The translations under genes were made by a program, and so were the position numbers. Source: Scleromitrula shiraiana (Eukaryota > Ascomycota > Leotiomycetes > Helotiales > Sclerotiniaceae). Taken from it: a DNA stretch of 64,000 bases. The stretch covers positions 3,098,501 to 3,162,500 of the forward strand of contig JABELC010000004.1 of NCBI GenBank assembly GCA_028455995.1, written 5' to 3'. Below, in pieces: positions 1-13,640 of the stretch; position 1 is the stretch's first letter, and each line of letters begins with the position of its first letter. Under the pieces are notes generated by a model, which was not told the origin of the DNA, ran no database searches, and worked only from the letters and a program-made list of their open reading frames with translations.

Positions 1-3000
1 GTAAATTGAGTTATAATAAAATATATATTTTATTTAAATTATTATTAGAATACCAAGATTTTATTAATATTTTTTTTAAAGAGTTAACAAACACTTTATT
101 TAAATATATCGTTATAGATATCAATATTAATTTAAAATTTAGCTTTGAATTTTTTTATAATAAAAATCGTTTTTTTATAATTAAAAAATATAAGATTATT
201 TATAAATATATTAATAATAATATAAAAAAAAATTTATTAAAAAATCTATATCATTTATAATAATATTGATACTTTTAATAAAAAAGCTTAAAAAAAGTAT
301 ATAAATATACATTGATTATTATAATTTTAATAAAGATATAATTAAAAACTGCTTTTTGATTTTTTTAATAAAGAATATATTTGAATAATTAAATAAAATA
401 AAAATCTTTATAAACCTTGATATATTTATAATTTTTAATAAAATCTATTTAAAAAAAAAAAATAAATAAAAAACCATATTTATTATTTAATATAGATTAT
501 ATAAATATATAATTATTTCTTTTAATTTATATAATGCTTTAACTTATTTTTAAGCTTTTATTAATAATTCTTTTTTTAATCTTTTTGATATTATTATTTT
601 TATTTATCTTGATAATATTTTAATCTTTTTTATAAATAAGTATAATTATAAAAACTATATATAAAAAGTTTTAAAAAAGTTTTATAAAGTGAATTTTTAT
701 TTTGATATTGATAAATGCGAATTTAATATAACAAAGATAAAATACTTAAAATTAATCATATTTAGTGATAAAATCTTTATAAATTTAAATAAAATTGAGA
801 TTATTATTAATTAAAAAGCTTTAATTCGATTAAAGGAGTTATAAAGCTTTTTTAGATTTGCGAATTTTTATTAATGATTTATTAAAAAATATTTTAAAAT
901 AATAAACTTATTAATAAACTTATTACAAAAAAATATTTTTTAATATTAATTTTTAATTTATTAAAAAATATTTAAAAAACTAAAAACATTATTTATTTTT
1001 ATTTTAATATTTAAATATTATAGCTCAAATCTTAAAATAATTATAGAAACTAATATTTTTAATTGGACTTTTAAAGGTATATTATTGTAAAAGCAATTTA
1101 ATAGCGAATAATATTTAATAATTTATTTTTTATTTAAATATTTTTTATAAAAGTATAATTATGATATTTATAATAAAAAGCTATTAATTATAATAAAAGT
1201 ATTTAAAAAATAAAAGTTAAAACTAAAAAAAATAGATAGTTTCAATATTTTATTAGATTATAAAAATCTTTAATATTTTATGATTATAAAATAATTTAAT
1301 ATTTATTAAATATAATAAACTAAATTTTTAAATAAATTCAATTTCTGCATTTATTATTAATTTAATATAAAAGTAATTAAATTAGATATATTGAATTAAT
1401 TTTTTAAAAAAAAACTAATTTTTAGAGATATAAATAATGATTATATAAATCAATATTAATAAATTCTATTATAATTTGATAAAATAGATTTATATATTTT
1501 AAACTTATTTAATCTAAATATAATTAAGGATTATTTTAAAAAGTTTATTTTAAATATCGAAATTTTAATCAATATAATTATTGATAAAATATACAAATGA
1601 TTAAATATTATTGTATATATGATTTAAGCAATTTAGTTAGAAGAATTGCAAATATAGTTTTAAAAATTATTTAAATGTTTATAATCGATTTTATTTGCAG
1701 TCTATTTTATATAAAAAAAAGGATTTATTATAAAAAACGATTATTTATCTTTTTAAATAAAGAAATAATAATACAAATCTTTTATTATAACTATTTTATT
1801 TTATTAGTAGGCTATTTAAATTATATAAAATATATCAAAATAATCTAATACTTTTATATTTAAAAAGGTTTAATATAGGATATTATATATTTTATAAAAA
1901 ATTATTATATTTATTTATATTTAAAAGCTTTATATTTAATTTTCTAAAATTTATTATATTTTTTAAAAATATTTTATTATATTTAATCAAATATTATTAT
2001 TAATTACATTATATCTTTATTAAAATATTAATATTATAATATATTATATAAACATATTTTAATAATTATCGATTATTTAATTAAAATACATTATTTTATT
2101 CTTATTATCTTTTTGGATATTATAAATTTAATAAATATTTTTATCTTTCGGATTTAAAATCTATATAATATTTTTGATATTATAATAAATAATCAAAGAA
2201 TTTAGTTTGTATCAATATTTTAAAGATAGCTATATAAGTAATTAAATATAACTTTATTATCTAGTTTTATATTTTATTTATAAATAAATAATTAATTAAA
2301 GAATTCAAATCAAATAATAAAAATATATTTATATAATTTTATTGTTTTTCTATAAAATGATTAAATTAATTAATTGCTATTGGTTAAATTCATTTTGAAT
2401 AATACTATATTTGAATTGATTTTAATATCATTATTTTTTATGAATTATAGGTTTAATTCTAAATTAGAAATAAAGTTATTTTTTCTTTTATAATTGATAT
2501 TTATAATATAAAAAAAGGAATATTTATTTATAAATATATTAATAATATATTTTTAAAAGATTATTGATTTTTTATAAAAATCTTTAATATTAATATATAA
2601 AATTTAATTTAAATATATTAATTATTAAAAAATTGATTATTCAAAATATAAAATGAAGGATATGATTTTTTTGAATATAAAGAATATTTGGATTATTTGT
2701 TTAGTAGTCAAATTTGACAATAAATGCTATTTATATAAAATATTAATGGTTTATTTTAATATATATTAATTAAGATTGCCAAAAAAATTCTAGATATTTT
2801 CAGTTTTTTATATATCATTTCTTATATTAGTTTTAACAAACTCTTTTTTTAAATAATTTATTGTTAATGAATTTTTTAATTTTAAACATAAGAATAATAA
2901 TATTTTTTTAAAAAAAAATAATATAGTAAATAATTATATTAAATAAAAATTTAAAAAGATATTGAATATCAAAAAATTGAAAAATAAAGCATACTTTTTT

Positions 3001-3540
3001 AAAATTTAATAAAAGAATTATAATTCAATATTTATTTGAAAAAATTATATATAAAAATATAAAAGCTAATTATATGATTTTTATAAATAATCTAAAAATA
3101 TATTAAAATATAAATTAATTTAGTTTATAAAATAAAAATTTTTAAAAATTAAAATAGAAAATATATATAATTATTTAATTTTAAGCTATTATAAGAATTT
3201 GTATTTAATAAATGGTTTGATTTTAGATTAATATAGATATTATATAAAGTTAAATATAAAATATATTTTTTTTATTTAATAAGTATAATCAAAAAGCATT
3301 GAAAGTATTTATTTTATAAATAGAGTTTTATAATAAAATATAATGTATAAATTATATTAAGTTGAGTTAAAGTGTATAAAAATATATAAAAATATATAAA
3401 AATATAAAAAAGTATATAAAGATATATAAAAATGTATAATGATAATATAATATTATTATAAAGATAATATTGATATTTATTTAATATTTATTTTTATTTG
3501 TTTTTTTTTTTTATATAAAAGTTATTTTATTTTAGCTTAA
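1..3540 (+). mobile_element. RIP-degraded Ty3/gypsy retrotransposon (pol region)
   Basis: This stretch is almost pure A/T and full of stops, yet a pol order can still be read on the plus strand. Positions 6-260 match the linker before a gypsy reverse transcriptase. Positions about 560-880 keep the RT core, with the catalytic box readable as Y-L-D-N at 605-616 and then a K-C-E-F motif and an F-F-R-F-A-N-F-Y motif. Positions about 960-1330 resemble the RNase H part, and about 2050-2300 resemble an integrase core, including a readable N-N-Q-R-I/Q-F-V-S-type stretch. Loss of nearly all C and G, with C-to-T and G-to-A stops, is the known signature of RIP in ascomycetes. AT-rich tandem motifs at 3378-3435 may belong to the 3' LTR, but I could not pair two LTRs. 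The 5' end lies outside the window. The element cannot encode a working protein. Confidence 0.85.
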
Positions 3541-4099
3541 TTTTTAAAGCGCTATCGTTTTGTTTGTCTGTTTTTGATTAGTTGGAATATGTAGTTTAAG
3601 AATAGCAATTGTCACAATTCTAAAGTTTTGTACAAATATGGCCTCAAGCCACAAGGCCAAAACCACTTCTATATAGTCGGCCTTCTTTAGCCAGCTTAGA
3701 CTTAGTTCCTTATGAATCAACAACTTTACTACCTTGACAGTTGGTAAATAATTATTTTGCCGGGTGCACATCTAAACCATTCACTACCAATCTGCAAGTG
3801 AATACTTCAAGATCTCCTCCACGCAGCCGCGTGCTGAATACAATAGTTTGACATCCTCTTTACGAACTTTAGTTTACCTAACATATTGGATGGACGTTTT
3901 GAGGTTCTCTCTATTACGTCTCGTGCTTTTTTCCAATCTCACAACTTCCGTACCACAAAGGGGAACGTATGTTTATCTTTAGATGCTCACGGAATCCACA
4001 AAAGATATTTGATGCCCAAGAATTTAATTTCATTGCAAAATAACCTATTTTAACACATAGAGTTTCACCCAAGTCTCATCCTACCTGCATCTATCCGAA
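3541..4099. other. Transition from AT-rich island to gene space
   Basis: Base composition returns to normal at about 3545, directly after the dead retrotransposon. A 75-codon minus-strand frame (3544-3771) shows no recognisable motif and I do not treat it as a gene. The last few hundred bases probably hold the promoter and 5' leader of the gene starting at 4100, including a run of pyrimidine-rich sequence before its ATG. Confidence 0.4.
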
Positions 4100-5631
4100 A
4101 TGCCTAGTCCGGCATTCCTCCAGCTCAAAGACCCGCACAGACCTTCTAAGTTGGTCTACATTCAGCAAATGACCAGCGAATGGGTGGTTCAGCTCGTAGC
4201 CCGCGATATAGAGAAGTATGATTCAGTTGTCAGACGCATTCTGTTCGACCGAATGAGAGAAGGCAAAGAGATGTGTGGAATATACTTTGTCAACACAGAT
4301 ATGGAATATCAACACTATCGCATAGAACTTTTCTTGGTTGAACGCAGTTTTATGTATACCATTCGGCACTTAGTTCCAGATCATAGCAGATTATTGACTT
4401 GTATTTAACTTATAGGGCCTGATGTTGCCAGTCAATTTCCTGGTATTGATCCTGACCCTGTTTATGTTAGTCTGATATATATCTTGTATTTTCATATATA
4501 TAGCTAATCAGTTAGAGACCGATGTGTTTAATCGATACTACAAGGCACAGAAGAAGATTCGAGAGGATATGAAAGCAGCTGGTATTGATCTCAGTGAGAG
4601 ACTTGTAAGTTATAGTTTGTGAATCTAATTGAACACCAAAAGGGGGGCTAGAGTCAGTTAGTGCTAACAAATCTTTTCTAGATCAAGTGCTGCAAGACCT
4701 ATAGCCGATTGTTGGAGGTTCCACAACTTTCGAAGACGTTTAAGATTCCCGAGGAAAATGTAAGTACTACGAAGTTTCTGCTATTATCAAAAGGACTCAA
4801 TACATTAATATTGCTGAAAACTATCAGCTCGACGAGAAAAATGAACCCATAGGCTATCAGCCTCAAGCTTCCATTTCGAGCGAAAGCAAAGAGTCCAGTT
4901 TCGGAGCCACGGTTGCTGTTTTGCATGAGGAACTTGCGCCAATCATCAAACTACTGGAGACCACACTCAAAATAACCAAGAATCCTGCCTCTACCGAGAT
5001 TGTTGAAGGAGAGCCTACTATCACTGAAACAGACACAGAGTTTGATAGCCAATTTGAAGGGGCTACTTTGATTGTTCAGAACCACGAGTATGAATCCTCC
5101 ACCATAACTATTAGACAAGATTCTCAATTTGCCGAACAAAAGAAATTAAATATACACGTTGCTGGCAAACCAGTGGTTTCTGAAGAACAGGCCATCGAAG
5201 ACCTCTGTGCTATCGCCGGAACCGAACCTAAGAGTAGTAACAGAATATTAGGCATTCTTAAGTTTTTTATGAAAAAGAACACGGAGACAAATCACCATAA
5301 GGTCAAACATACCCCAAAGGCTGTCCAAAATGATACAGCTTCGGAGAATCCCAAGGAACAATCCGTCGCCATGATTATCTCAGACGAAAAAAATTTGTCC
5401 ACTCCCAGAGTTAGTACAAACACCTATCATAGTTGCTGCAAGGGAACTACTACTCATAGTAAGATTCTAGATACGGACGATGATTGGGTTGAAATTGAAA
5501 AAGAGATTGGCATGGAGCCCGAAGAGGATGGTTGGGTCAAAATTGAGACTGAGACTGAGAATGAGGATGTTATTGTTACGGGTGAAGAGGGTGAGAATTG
5601 GGTTCTTCTTACACAAGAAATTGTTGTATGA
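4100..5631 (+). CDS. Hypothetical fungal protein with acidic C-terminus (spliced)
   Basis: I do not recognise the family. The chosen ATG at 4100 opens a frame rich in charged residues (R-D-I-E-K-Y-D-S-V-V-R-R-I-L-F-D-R). Downstream exons are joined by introns with clear sites: GTAAGT at about 4603 to TTCTAG at 4680, and GTAAGTAC at about 4759 to ATCAG near 4830. One or two further introns lie between about 4270 and 4520, and their exact ends are uncertain. The long last exon (from about 4830) ends in an acidic tail with two repeats of the form D-D-W-V-E-I-E and D-G-W-V-K-I-E, then E-N-W-V-L-L. Such W-V/I motifs in an acidic setting can be short linear binding motifs, for example LIR-like, but this is only a guess. 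No transmembrane segment or signal peptide is visible. Confidence 0.65.
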
Positions 5632-6715
5632 TTGTTTTCTTACAGCGCCGACTACATGGTGATTTAAGTGTATGAAATTCAGATATTGATGGAGGGGATG
5701 GTAAATGCCTTGTTGTTCCTTCAGTTTTTACTTTTTACAGCCAACTTTTTGCAACTTTTTGCAGTAGTCACTGTAACAAAGGTAGTGATACTACATATGC
5801 GAGAGCTGGATTCGTATCGAGAAATCATTAGTCTGTATGAAATAGTATAATACGAAGACTTAATAATGAAATTCGCAGCGCCGATGCTTCAAAACTGGGC
5901 CTAAGTCAAGTTGAAATGGTGCATACAGAACTTCCGAGAAATCCTTTTTTTCTAAAGTTAAACAGCCCCTTTCACTATCAGTGCGAAAGCAGAGGCTTTA
6001 AGAAGACCTTTGTAGATTGTATTTATATCATGTCGTTTTTGATGTATGGATGTCACTGCAGAAGTATATATTTTACCCCGCATTTTGTCTTGTAATCAAT
6101 GTTAGACGAAATATTTAAGGGTATGGTTCGAGAGCAACAAAGAAAGATCAAGAACATGATTTATTCAGCAAATTGAGTCGACAATCTCAGTTACAAATTG
6201 ACAAACGAAACATGTCATTAACGCGTCCAGTCGTTGTATTGGGAGTTGTGAAAATTAGGTCATAATTACCCCTCAAGCGGGGTAAAAAATACAATGAATC
6301 ATAGTAACCGAGCTGTGTTGTTAGTTGGAGGAACACAAAAGGATGCTTCACAGCAAGCACAATGCAACGGAGCATCTTCATGAATGAAGACACAGAGTCA
6401 TAAGACCCTTCTAAAGATGGAATTGCTAACTAGAAAGTGATCAGAAGTAACTCCCATGACTCCTTTCTATAGCCCACCGACCCACCCAATATTGCTGTCC
6501 ATCTCTTTTTTTACCCCGCCATCAACCAATCCACCAACCACCAAACCATATCATCATCATCGTCATCATCAATCATAAATTAAAAGGAAATAAGTAAAGT
6601 AAAGCAAGCAACGCCCTAGACACTATCGAATGCCAATAAACCCACCCAATCTTTCATAACTCCTTCAAGGCAAACCCTATGTGTACCCCTACCCTGGTCC
6701 TCACACCAATCTCAC
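5632..6715. other. Intergenic region
   Basis: About 1.1 kb without a supportable gene. Short frames occur on both strands but none has recognisable motifs or splice partners. A CAT-type simple repeat lies near 6547-6575. Confidence 0.4.
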
Positions 6716-7027
6716 TTATTCATGTATAGTTTTCATAGCACCGTTCAACTCCCTTCTTCTCCTCTCAATAAAGGCATTCAACTCCCTTCCAATGGGACCA
6801 AAAGCCTCAACAGGATACCAACACTTTCCCTCATCATCCCAAGTTGTTACAATAATACTGACTTCGGATTCACGTTGAATGGATTCGCGTTTCGATACGT
6901 TTCGGTTGGGTTGGGCGAGAGGTGATGAGGTTGGTCTGCCGGTGGGACGTAGAGATGTATAGGGGTTGGATCGGGGGGCTCGCTTAAGGCTGTTGATGGC
7001 CAAGTTGCGGGGAGGAGAAATCTGCAT
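6716..7027 (-). CDS. Small hypothetical protein
   Basis: A 103-codon intact frame on the minus strand. The first half is rich in R, S and P and looks disordered. The second half is more structured, with T-T-W-D-D-E-G-K-C-W-Y-P-V-E-A-F-G-P and then a charged helix of the type E-R-R-R-R-E-L-N. That contrast and the aromatic-rich core look more like a real protein than a chance frame. I do not recognise the family, and an additional exon is possible. No neighbour gives a functional clue. Confidence 0.45.
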   Translation of the reverse strand: MQISPPRNLAINSLKRAPRSNPYTSLRPTGRPTSSPLAQPNRNVSKRESIQRESEVSIIVTTWDDEGKCWYPVEAFGPIGRELNAFIERRRRELNGAMKTIHE

Positions 7028-9500
7028 GATGTTGGATTGATTGGTTGGACGAGTGGTGACTATTGAGATTGATTTGCAAAGAAACAGAAAAGATAATTGA
7101 GTTGTTGGTAGGTTGATATATTATTGTACTGTATTGTGTTGTATGTACGACAAGGTTGAAGAAGAGAAGACGGCGAGACTGGAATTGAGGTTAATGTGTT
7201 TAACAACGGTAATGGTGTAGTAAAATGGAAGTATCGCTTTTGTTGTTATAGATACGAGATAGAATATATAATTGAGGAAGGAATAGAGTGAAATATTCTG
7301 GGCACAAGTTCCATTGCTTGGTTATTTTTAGATAGGTAAATAATGATTGTTGTGGGTAAGGTAGGCAGGTTGGTAAGATAAACCTCCGAGCTCAAACGAG
7401 GGAAAATGGCTCAACTTATAGGGGAGAATTATTTAGCTCATCAATAAATAGTACATAGATATTATCACCAGGCACAGACAAGACATTTTTGAAATGCCTC
7501 AAACCACGCAAAGCACGTAAGTAGTCGAAAAAACGCCAACGAAAATTCCAAGGTTTCCAAGGTTTATTTTGGGCACTAAAATAAGTTACCTATAAAGTAT
7601 GTAAGTAAATAAGCAAATTATTAACTACTTTGCATGCATGTACAAAAAAGTATGCCCAAGATCGGACAAATCGAATGAAGGCAATAAAAAATACACCCAA
7701 ATGGGTGAACAACTGAAAGGGGCAGCAAAAAAAAAGAGATAAAAAAGATCCATGAGTGCTGGCAAACCTCCCCATGTCTAATGATATGAAAGAGATTGGG
7801 ATTGGCTAGAACTGTTCACCGCTAGATAAGCTTTGGTGGAACAGATCCAAGATATCGATATGGATCATTGAAAGTTTCTTCAAACACTTGGGCGAGCTGG
7901 ATATGCTTTTACGGATTGTGCCTGAGTAAGTAACTTGATGTAGTAGATACGCATCGTGATATGGGTGGGTATCACATACATCCACGGATACTATGTAGGT
8001 AGGTAGGTGTATGTATGATACGGTGAAGTTGATGTTGAGAGTACCTGCAGTTGCTATTTCCTATTTAAGAAGCATATAATAAAGCATATGATATAGTGAT
8101 TGGTTTCTGGAAAGTATCATGGAAACAAATTGATAATGATTTACTAAATTAGATTGTTGGGCTTGGGAAGGCATGTACGGGTAGGTAGGTAGGTACATGC
8201 TGTAGAAGTTGGGTGAGTACGCAGATGTTGAGTGGATTAAAATCATTGACTCGTAAAGTGGAGATTCCCGCTTTTTCAACGAGTTATAATGAATGAATTT
8301 CGAGGGGAGGGGTTGGACTAAAACAGCATGTGATATTCTAAATTTCTCTAAAGAATTATTAATTCATGTGATACTTGAGCCGTTTAAAACCGAGCAGGCA
8401 GATGGGGAAAAGATCAGCAGCTACGTTATTGTGACCCTCATCACGTGAAAGAGCTAAGATGTTCTGGAACATTTTCAATCGAGATCTGATCGTCTTTAAC
8501 TCCACAATATGTATATATAGCTCGGGACTAAACTATACGCCGAGTAATACGTAGTACAATGTGGTGGTGATGTACTCCGGACGACGCGAGGGCCGGGGCG
8601 TGAATGGTCACAAGCTTTCGAACTTTAATGGTGCAATATTCGTAACAATTATTCTCGATTCGGTCATGGACTTTGATAGCTAAAATCCCTTCTTGAATTG
8701 GATTAAATGTTTCAAAAGCACTTATCCGGATTATCACCTCACCGTGTAACAGTGGAGTTCGTTCCGGCTTTATTATGTTGCTGCTTGCGCTTCAAGGTGA
8801 TTTCTTCTTTGAAAGTTATATACAGATTTCTAGTGCTGCAAACAAAATATTAGACTTGCAATCAAGGATGACAGAAATGGCACATTTAGTTCCTTTGCTC
8901 CTTTCTCTTGATCCCTACAACTTGTATAGTACATCATGTGACTTTTGAATTTCAATTACTTAATAGTCTGGGGTAGCAGCACACAATTGGCCAAATGTAC
9001 ATTTGATGATCATTAGATTATTGCGTAGAATGGATACATTGTGTAGGACTATGTATCTGCATCTGGGGTAAATCAAATACCTGATTTCTGCTTCATAGCT
9101 AGGGCTTGATGCTACGACATCATCATACTGATGTATTCTGGTTGGAATCCCTGGCCCAAAAGATAGTTGAGCGAGGGGTCGTACAACCAAACTAAGTTTT
9201 CGCAGTCTCCTTTGTACAAAAATACTACGAAAAATCATCGATTGTTACTAGGAAAAAGTATATTCAGTGAAAAAAACCGCCAATTGCAAACCAACCAAAA
9301 TACATCCCTAGCTCATTAACAATGTTCTAGCAGTACATCAAAATCGATGCTTCATATTCTACCACCCACCAACACCATCAGATCATTGATGATCGTTGGA
9401 ACTTCAGGTGCTACTCGCCTCGAAATATCCCAGAACAATCCATGCTGCGTTGTATAGCAAAAGTCTGATGAGTGAGAATCGATTTGCAGATTATTGCCGC
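7028..9500. other. Gene-free interval
   Basis: About 2.5 kb with only short frames. It contains GTAG microsatellite runs near 7998-8013 and 8180-8193 and several stretches with weak purine or pyrimidine bias. A 92-codon minus-strand frame at 8960-9238 has no recognisable motif. The left part may include the promoter of the small gene ending at 7027. Confidence 0.4.
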
Positions 9501-12500
9501 TTAATCAGCAACCTTTGATTCTGGAATTTGTTCATCCTTACGATTCGACTTGTCGGTATATGATACGCGCAAATTGGATACCCATGGTTTCCTCGTAGTG
9601 GTTTGCACATGCACATGATTTTCTTTGAACTGATTATCACCACGGTTTTCTAAATCACGCAGAACCTCTTTAGTTTCAGGTATAGAATGCGTTGTACGGG
9701 GAGTACAGCGTTGGGTATAAGATCCGTTCGTTTCGGACAAAACCGATATCCGATAAGACTCATCGTGCCCCCCGACATCTTTTGGTTCTGTTAGGCTAAT
9801 GCTCCCAGGACCTAGAACTGAAACTGAAGATACCCTCTCATTGCTATGAATGTTTACTTCATTGATATTGCTAAAGTTTTCCTCAATGCAAGAACCAAGT
9901 CTGTTGGTAAGTTGATGATTACAAGGATCTAAACACTTATCGAATATAAAGCATCCATTTGGAAACTCTTCAACTTTTTTCACCAAAGTTTCGTTTGCTC
10001 GGGGTGTCTTTCTATGTTTAAGTAATTGGGTATGATTAATAGAAGCCTTATTGTCAGGTCGATGAATTGGAATCAGGTTATGAGCATAACCCCAATCCAA
10101 ATTTTCGCAAAAGCCCTTTCCACTTTCCACGAGAAACAGTTTAACAGTGAACGCAGTAGCCACCAAAACGTTTTTTCCCGAAGGAACCTCACTCCATGGC
10201 GAACAAGTGTCATCTGGGCGAATGGTAGTATAGAAGGGGGAGGCCCTGTGCAAAAAACTGCAGCATGATTGTAGTTTGTCAGAAATGCCCATGGCGGACT
10301 AACCTCAGCTTGTTTGATTTGCATCCTAGGTTTCATCTTCAAGAGATCCATGTAATCAACCCCATATATGTATTTAGGGGCGTGTATTTTGGCTTTGATA
10401 AACGCTGTCTGGGCAGACTCGAGTCCTGTTTCAATAAAGTCCAAGCTATGCCAGATATCTGTGAACAGGTTGCGCATGCTTTCTTCAATCGTAATTGTCC
10501 CATCTCTTGATTGGTATTTCCTAATCTTGAGGTCTAGGTTTGCTTTGAGGGCAGCTTTGTAAGTTTGAAAGCCATCCACGGAATTTGTCCTGCCAATGCT
10601 CCCGGTAGCTGTCAAATATCCTATGCCTCCAGTCCCAAAAGTCAAACTCTGAAATGTAACATATCGAGTTTTTAGACCGGGAATCGTCTGCGAGTAACTG
10701 ATATCTCTGTCAGAAAAGTTGGTTGTGCCGAGCATAATGCACGCATCTGAAACCCAGCCAAGGAAACAACGACATTCAATCAAATTGCAAAGTTGAAGCT
10801 CTCGGTGCCAACCTCCAATATCTTGCGTTATTTCTGATATCTTTGCTCTTCGTCGGAATCCTTCTTTTTTCCTCTGACAAAAATGCCATTGAATAGCGTC
10901 ATCCTCTTTTAACTCTTTGACAGGAACTAGGACAGTTTCAAGTCTTAGACCGCTGTGAAATTCTACAAGACTTAAAGACCTGCTGGCCAGAGCCATATCG
11001 GCAAACGACATCTTCAATCCTTTACCATGCATGCATTTTTTTATGGGAAACTCTTGAGCAATGACCATACCAGGAAAAGTCGTGCCAGCATTCTTTAACG
11101 TCTGAGATAGGTCGAAGTTGATCTAATTTCAATCTTGTACTAATAGAATTGATGTTGGAAGTGGAACGTCCGTGTCGAATGTCAACCGCGTGTACTGAAG
11201 CAGATGAACAGCGAATAATATTTCCCGAAGACAACCGTAATGCCGAGCACAACCAGGACATTTCGTTAATAATCTGCTCGTGGTCTTGGTAGTTTGCGGT
11301 CACTTCCATGATAAGAATATCATTGTCATCGGCCACATTGGGATCTTCCACAAGACGTTGAAAATCGATTCTCAAAGCATCATGGCATATTGAAACTAAG
11401 AAAGTTATTAATTTAATTAACTTAACTTTCGCACGAGGAACAATACTTATCCTCAGAACCTTCATCGGTATGTAAATATGACTCGGCGATTTTCAAAACA
11501 TGGTCACTGACCTTCGGCCAAGTCGATGTCAGATAATCTTTACAGCTCTGTGCTATAGTCCCGTTAGCATTTCCAGTAAGAGTTAGTACATCAGATATTA
11601 GTTGCCCTTCAGGAAATGATGTATGCATAAATCGGTCAAGAACCCATTCCACTCCATACACGAGCTGGTACACACCCTGTCTTGGTTGCACTACAGGCCA
11701 GGAAGTGAATAATGCTCTTCGAATTTGATTAGGATATATAAATAACTTCAAATTCTCTCGAAGCATGTTCCATGATTTTGTATTATAAATGAATTTTTCA
11801 GGAATGTCTAAGTCATGAGAGTTATTTAATTCATTGGGATCGATGTCCTCAAAATTGGGTTCTTCGTCTAGGGTACCATTATCCTCATAACCTGGAATAT
11901 AGTAATTTTCAGCCACTGTGGTCGTTTCTGCCCCTGCAGAAGGCTCGTTTTTCCAGGCTTCTAACCTAATTCTTAGGAGAGAGGCCACAGGGCAAGCGCT
12001 ACGTCTAACATATGTTGCAGCATTGGTCAGTGGAGGAGATGACTATGCTTTGACTCGAAGGTGATCTGATAATTGCCAAAGACAATGCTGCAAGTTATCC
12101 TGAAATTTATCGAATGTAGTTTATTGCGAAATTTGTTGATATAATGGTATAAGTTCTTCATCCGTTAATAATAGATACATCAATCTAGAAATTTTATTTG
12201 AAGTTTCTTCTACAGATGCATAGGAAGATGTGGTAGACGCAGCTGAGAATATAACGTTATCCACAATTACAGCCAACGACGGCGATGATGATCTGACTTT
12301 TGCGAATCCTCGCTTATCTGTTAACTTCTGCTTCGTGGAATGCCTGCTGCTGCTGTGTTTTGTTTTTCTTGAGCGACGACTAACCCGTAAAGGATTCATC
12401 AAGATTTCTTTGCTCAATGGGAAATTTTCTATGAGTGAGGGGATAGAATCTGCATCCACCATCCCGATATTGAGCACACGTACGTAATGCTCTACAGTAT

Positions 12501-13640
12501 AGATTTTGCTGTAATTTAATCTAGACAGTGGATCGAGAGTACCTTCACGATCCTTTTGTTCGCTTCTAACACGAACAGGCAATTTGGTAAGTTTCTCACT
12601 GACAATAGTGCTATCTTCAGCTTTATACCAGTATTGTAAGAGAGCTACTTCACTCTTGTGAATTATAGTATGGTTTTGGGCGTCGGGTACGTTTGCTTTC
12701 AAGGTTGCTTGGCCGGCGTAGGTATGAATGGGGCTGCAATTAGTGTAAATTAGTATTCAAATATTAACTGACCACTCAGCATAGACTGCAACATGCTAAC
12801 ACATTGAACTACCGTGTTGCCTTGCTACAACTACAAAGCGTCGAATCTGATGGTAAACAGAGCCTTCAAGGTGAAATGTGCTATGGTGTGATCCGTTCTT
12901 AGTATCACTTCCGTATGATACTTTATCTGGCTCCGCTACTTCGCTCCAGAGCAACATAAACACTCGACCCTGTTTCCAGAAGAGATTCTGGCTCTGACCA
13001 CCCATGACCTTGTATCCTAAAATGAGTTAGCAAGTATCTTCAAGGGAATCACATTTCCAGCTAACTCAGATCAAATTTATTGTCTTCACTATTTGGAGCT
13101 TCAAATATATGCTCTTTGATCGGATGATCCAATGTAGAATCGACAATTCCTAGCTAACCTTTTAGCAACTTGTGACATCCACACGATTGGCGTTGTTTGA
13201 AATAAACCTTGCGATAGAGCTTTCTGTGATAATGTCAAAGACATACTCTGCATATCTTGAGTGGCAGCATTAACGGTATAAGTTTGGTTTTGGATCGGGG
13301 CAGGTCCAGAAGATAAAGCTACCATATAAGATGAGGTATTTGAGCCAATAGTTCTTTCATATCCTGCGCTACTAGGCTCTTTGGACATTGAGCTCGGGGA
13401 CGAAATATTTCCATACGAACCAATCAGTGATGGCGCGATAGGATATGCATTTTGAGAGGCATTTTGAAAATTGTCAGAACGAATTCGTGAAGTAGTATAT
13501 CCACTGGAAGACGAGTGGTTTTGAAACGCCGGTGTAGAGGAGTAGATGTTTTGTGCTTCGCCAGGTGTACGAGGAGTTTCTTGATGCCCAGACGAGTCGG
13601 AATACCCGTAGCTATACTCATACGTTCCATCATTCTTTAT
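9501..13640 (-). pseudogene. DUF6590 protein fused to fungal-specific C-terminal domains, broken
   Basis: Reading leftwards, the first exon (about 13640-13140) starts inside the family's N-terminal repeat-rich linker. A second exon (about 13015-12810) has the DUF6590 block G-R-V-F-M-L-L-W-S-E and R-R-F-V-V-V. A third (from about 12720) has P-I-H-T-Y-A-G, N-H-T-I-I-H and L-D-P-L-S-R-L-N-Y-S-K-I-Y-T-V-E. The same frame then runs on through two in-frame stops, TAA at 12121-12123 and TAG at 12043-12045, into 11428. Further exons follow (about 11400-11090, 11040-10310 and 10265-9501). They carry a conserved fungal segment with C-W-H-D-F-S, V-L-V-P-V-K-E and R-C-F-L-G-W. Introns include GTGCGAAA..TTCTTAG near 11400-11437 and GTTAGT..CTGCAG near 10265-10310. 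Both stops fit C-to-T change of CAA and CAG. The 5' end has no in-frame ATG before the AT-rich island. The alternative is two shorter genes split at about 12000. Confidence 0.6.
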
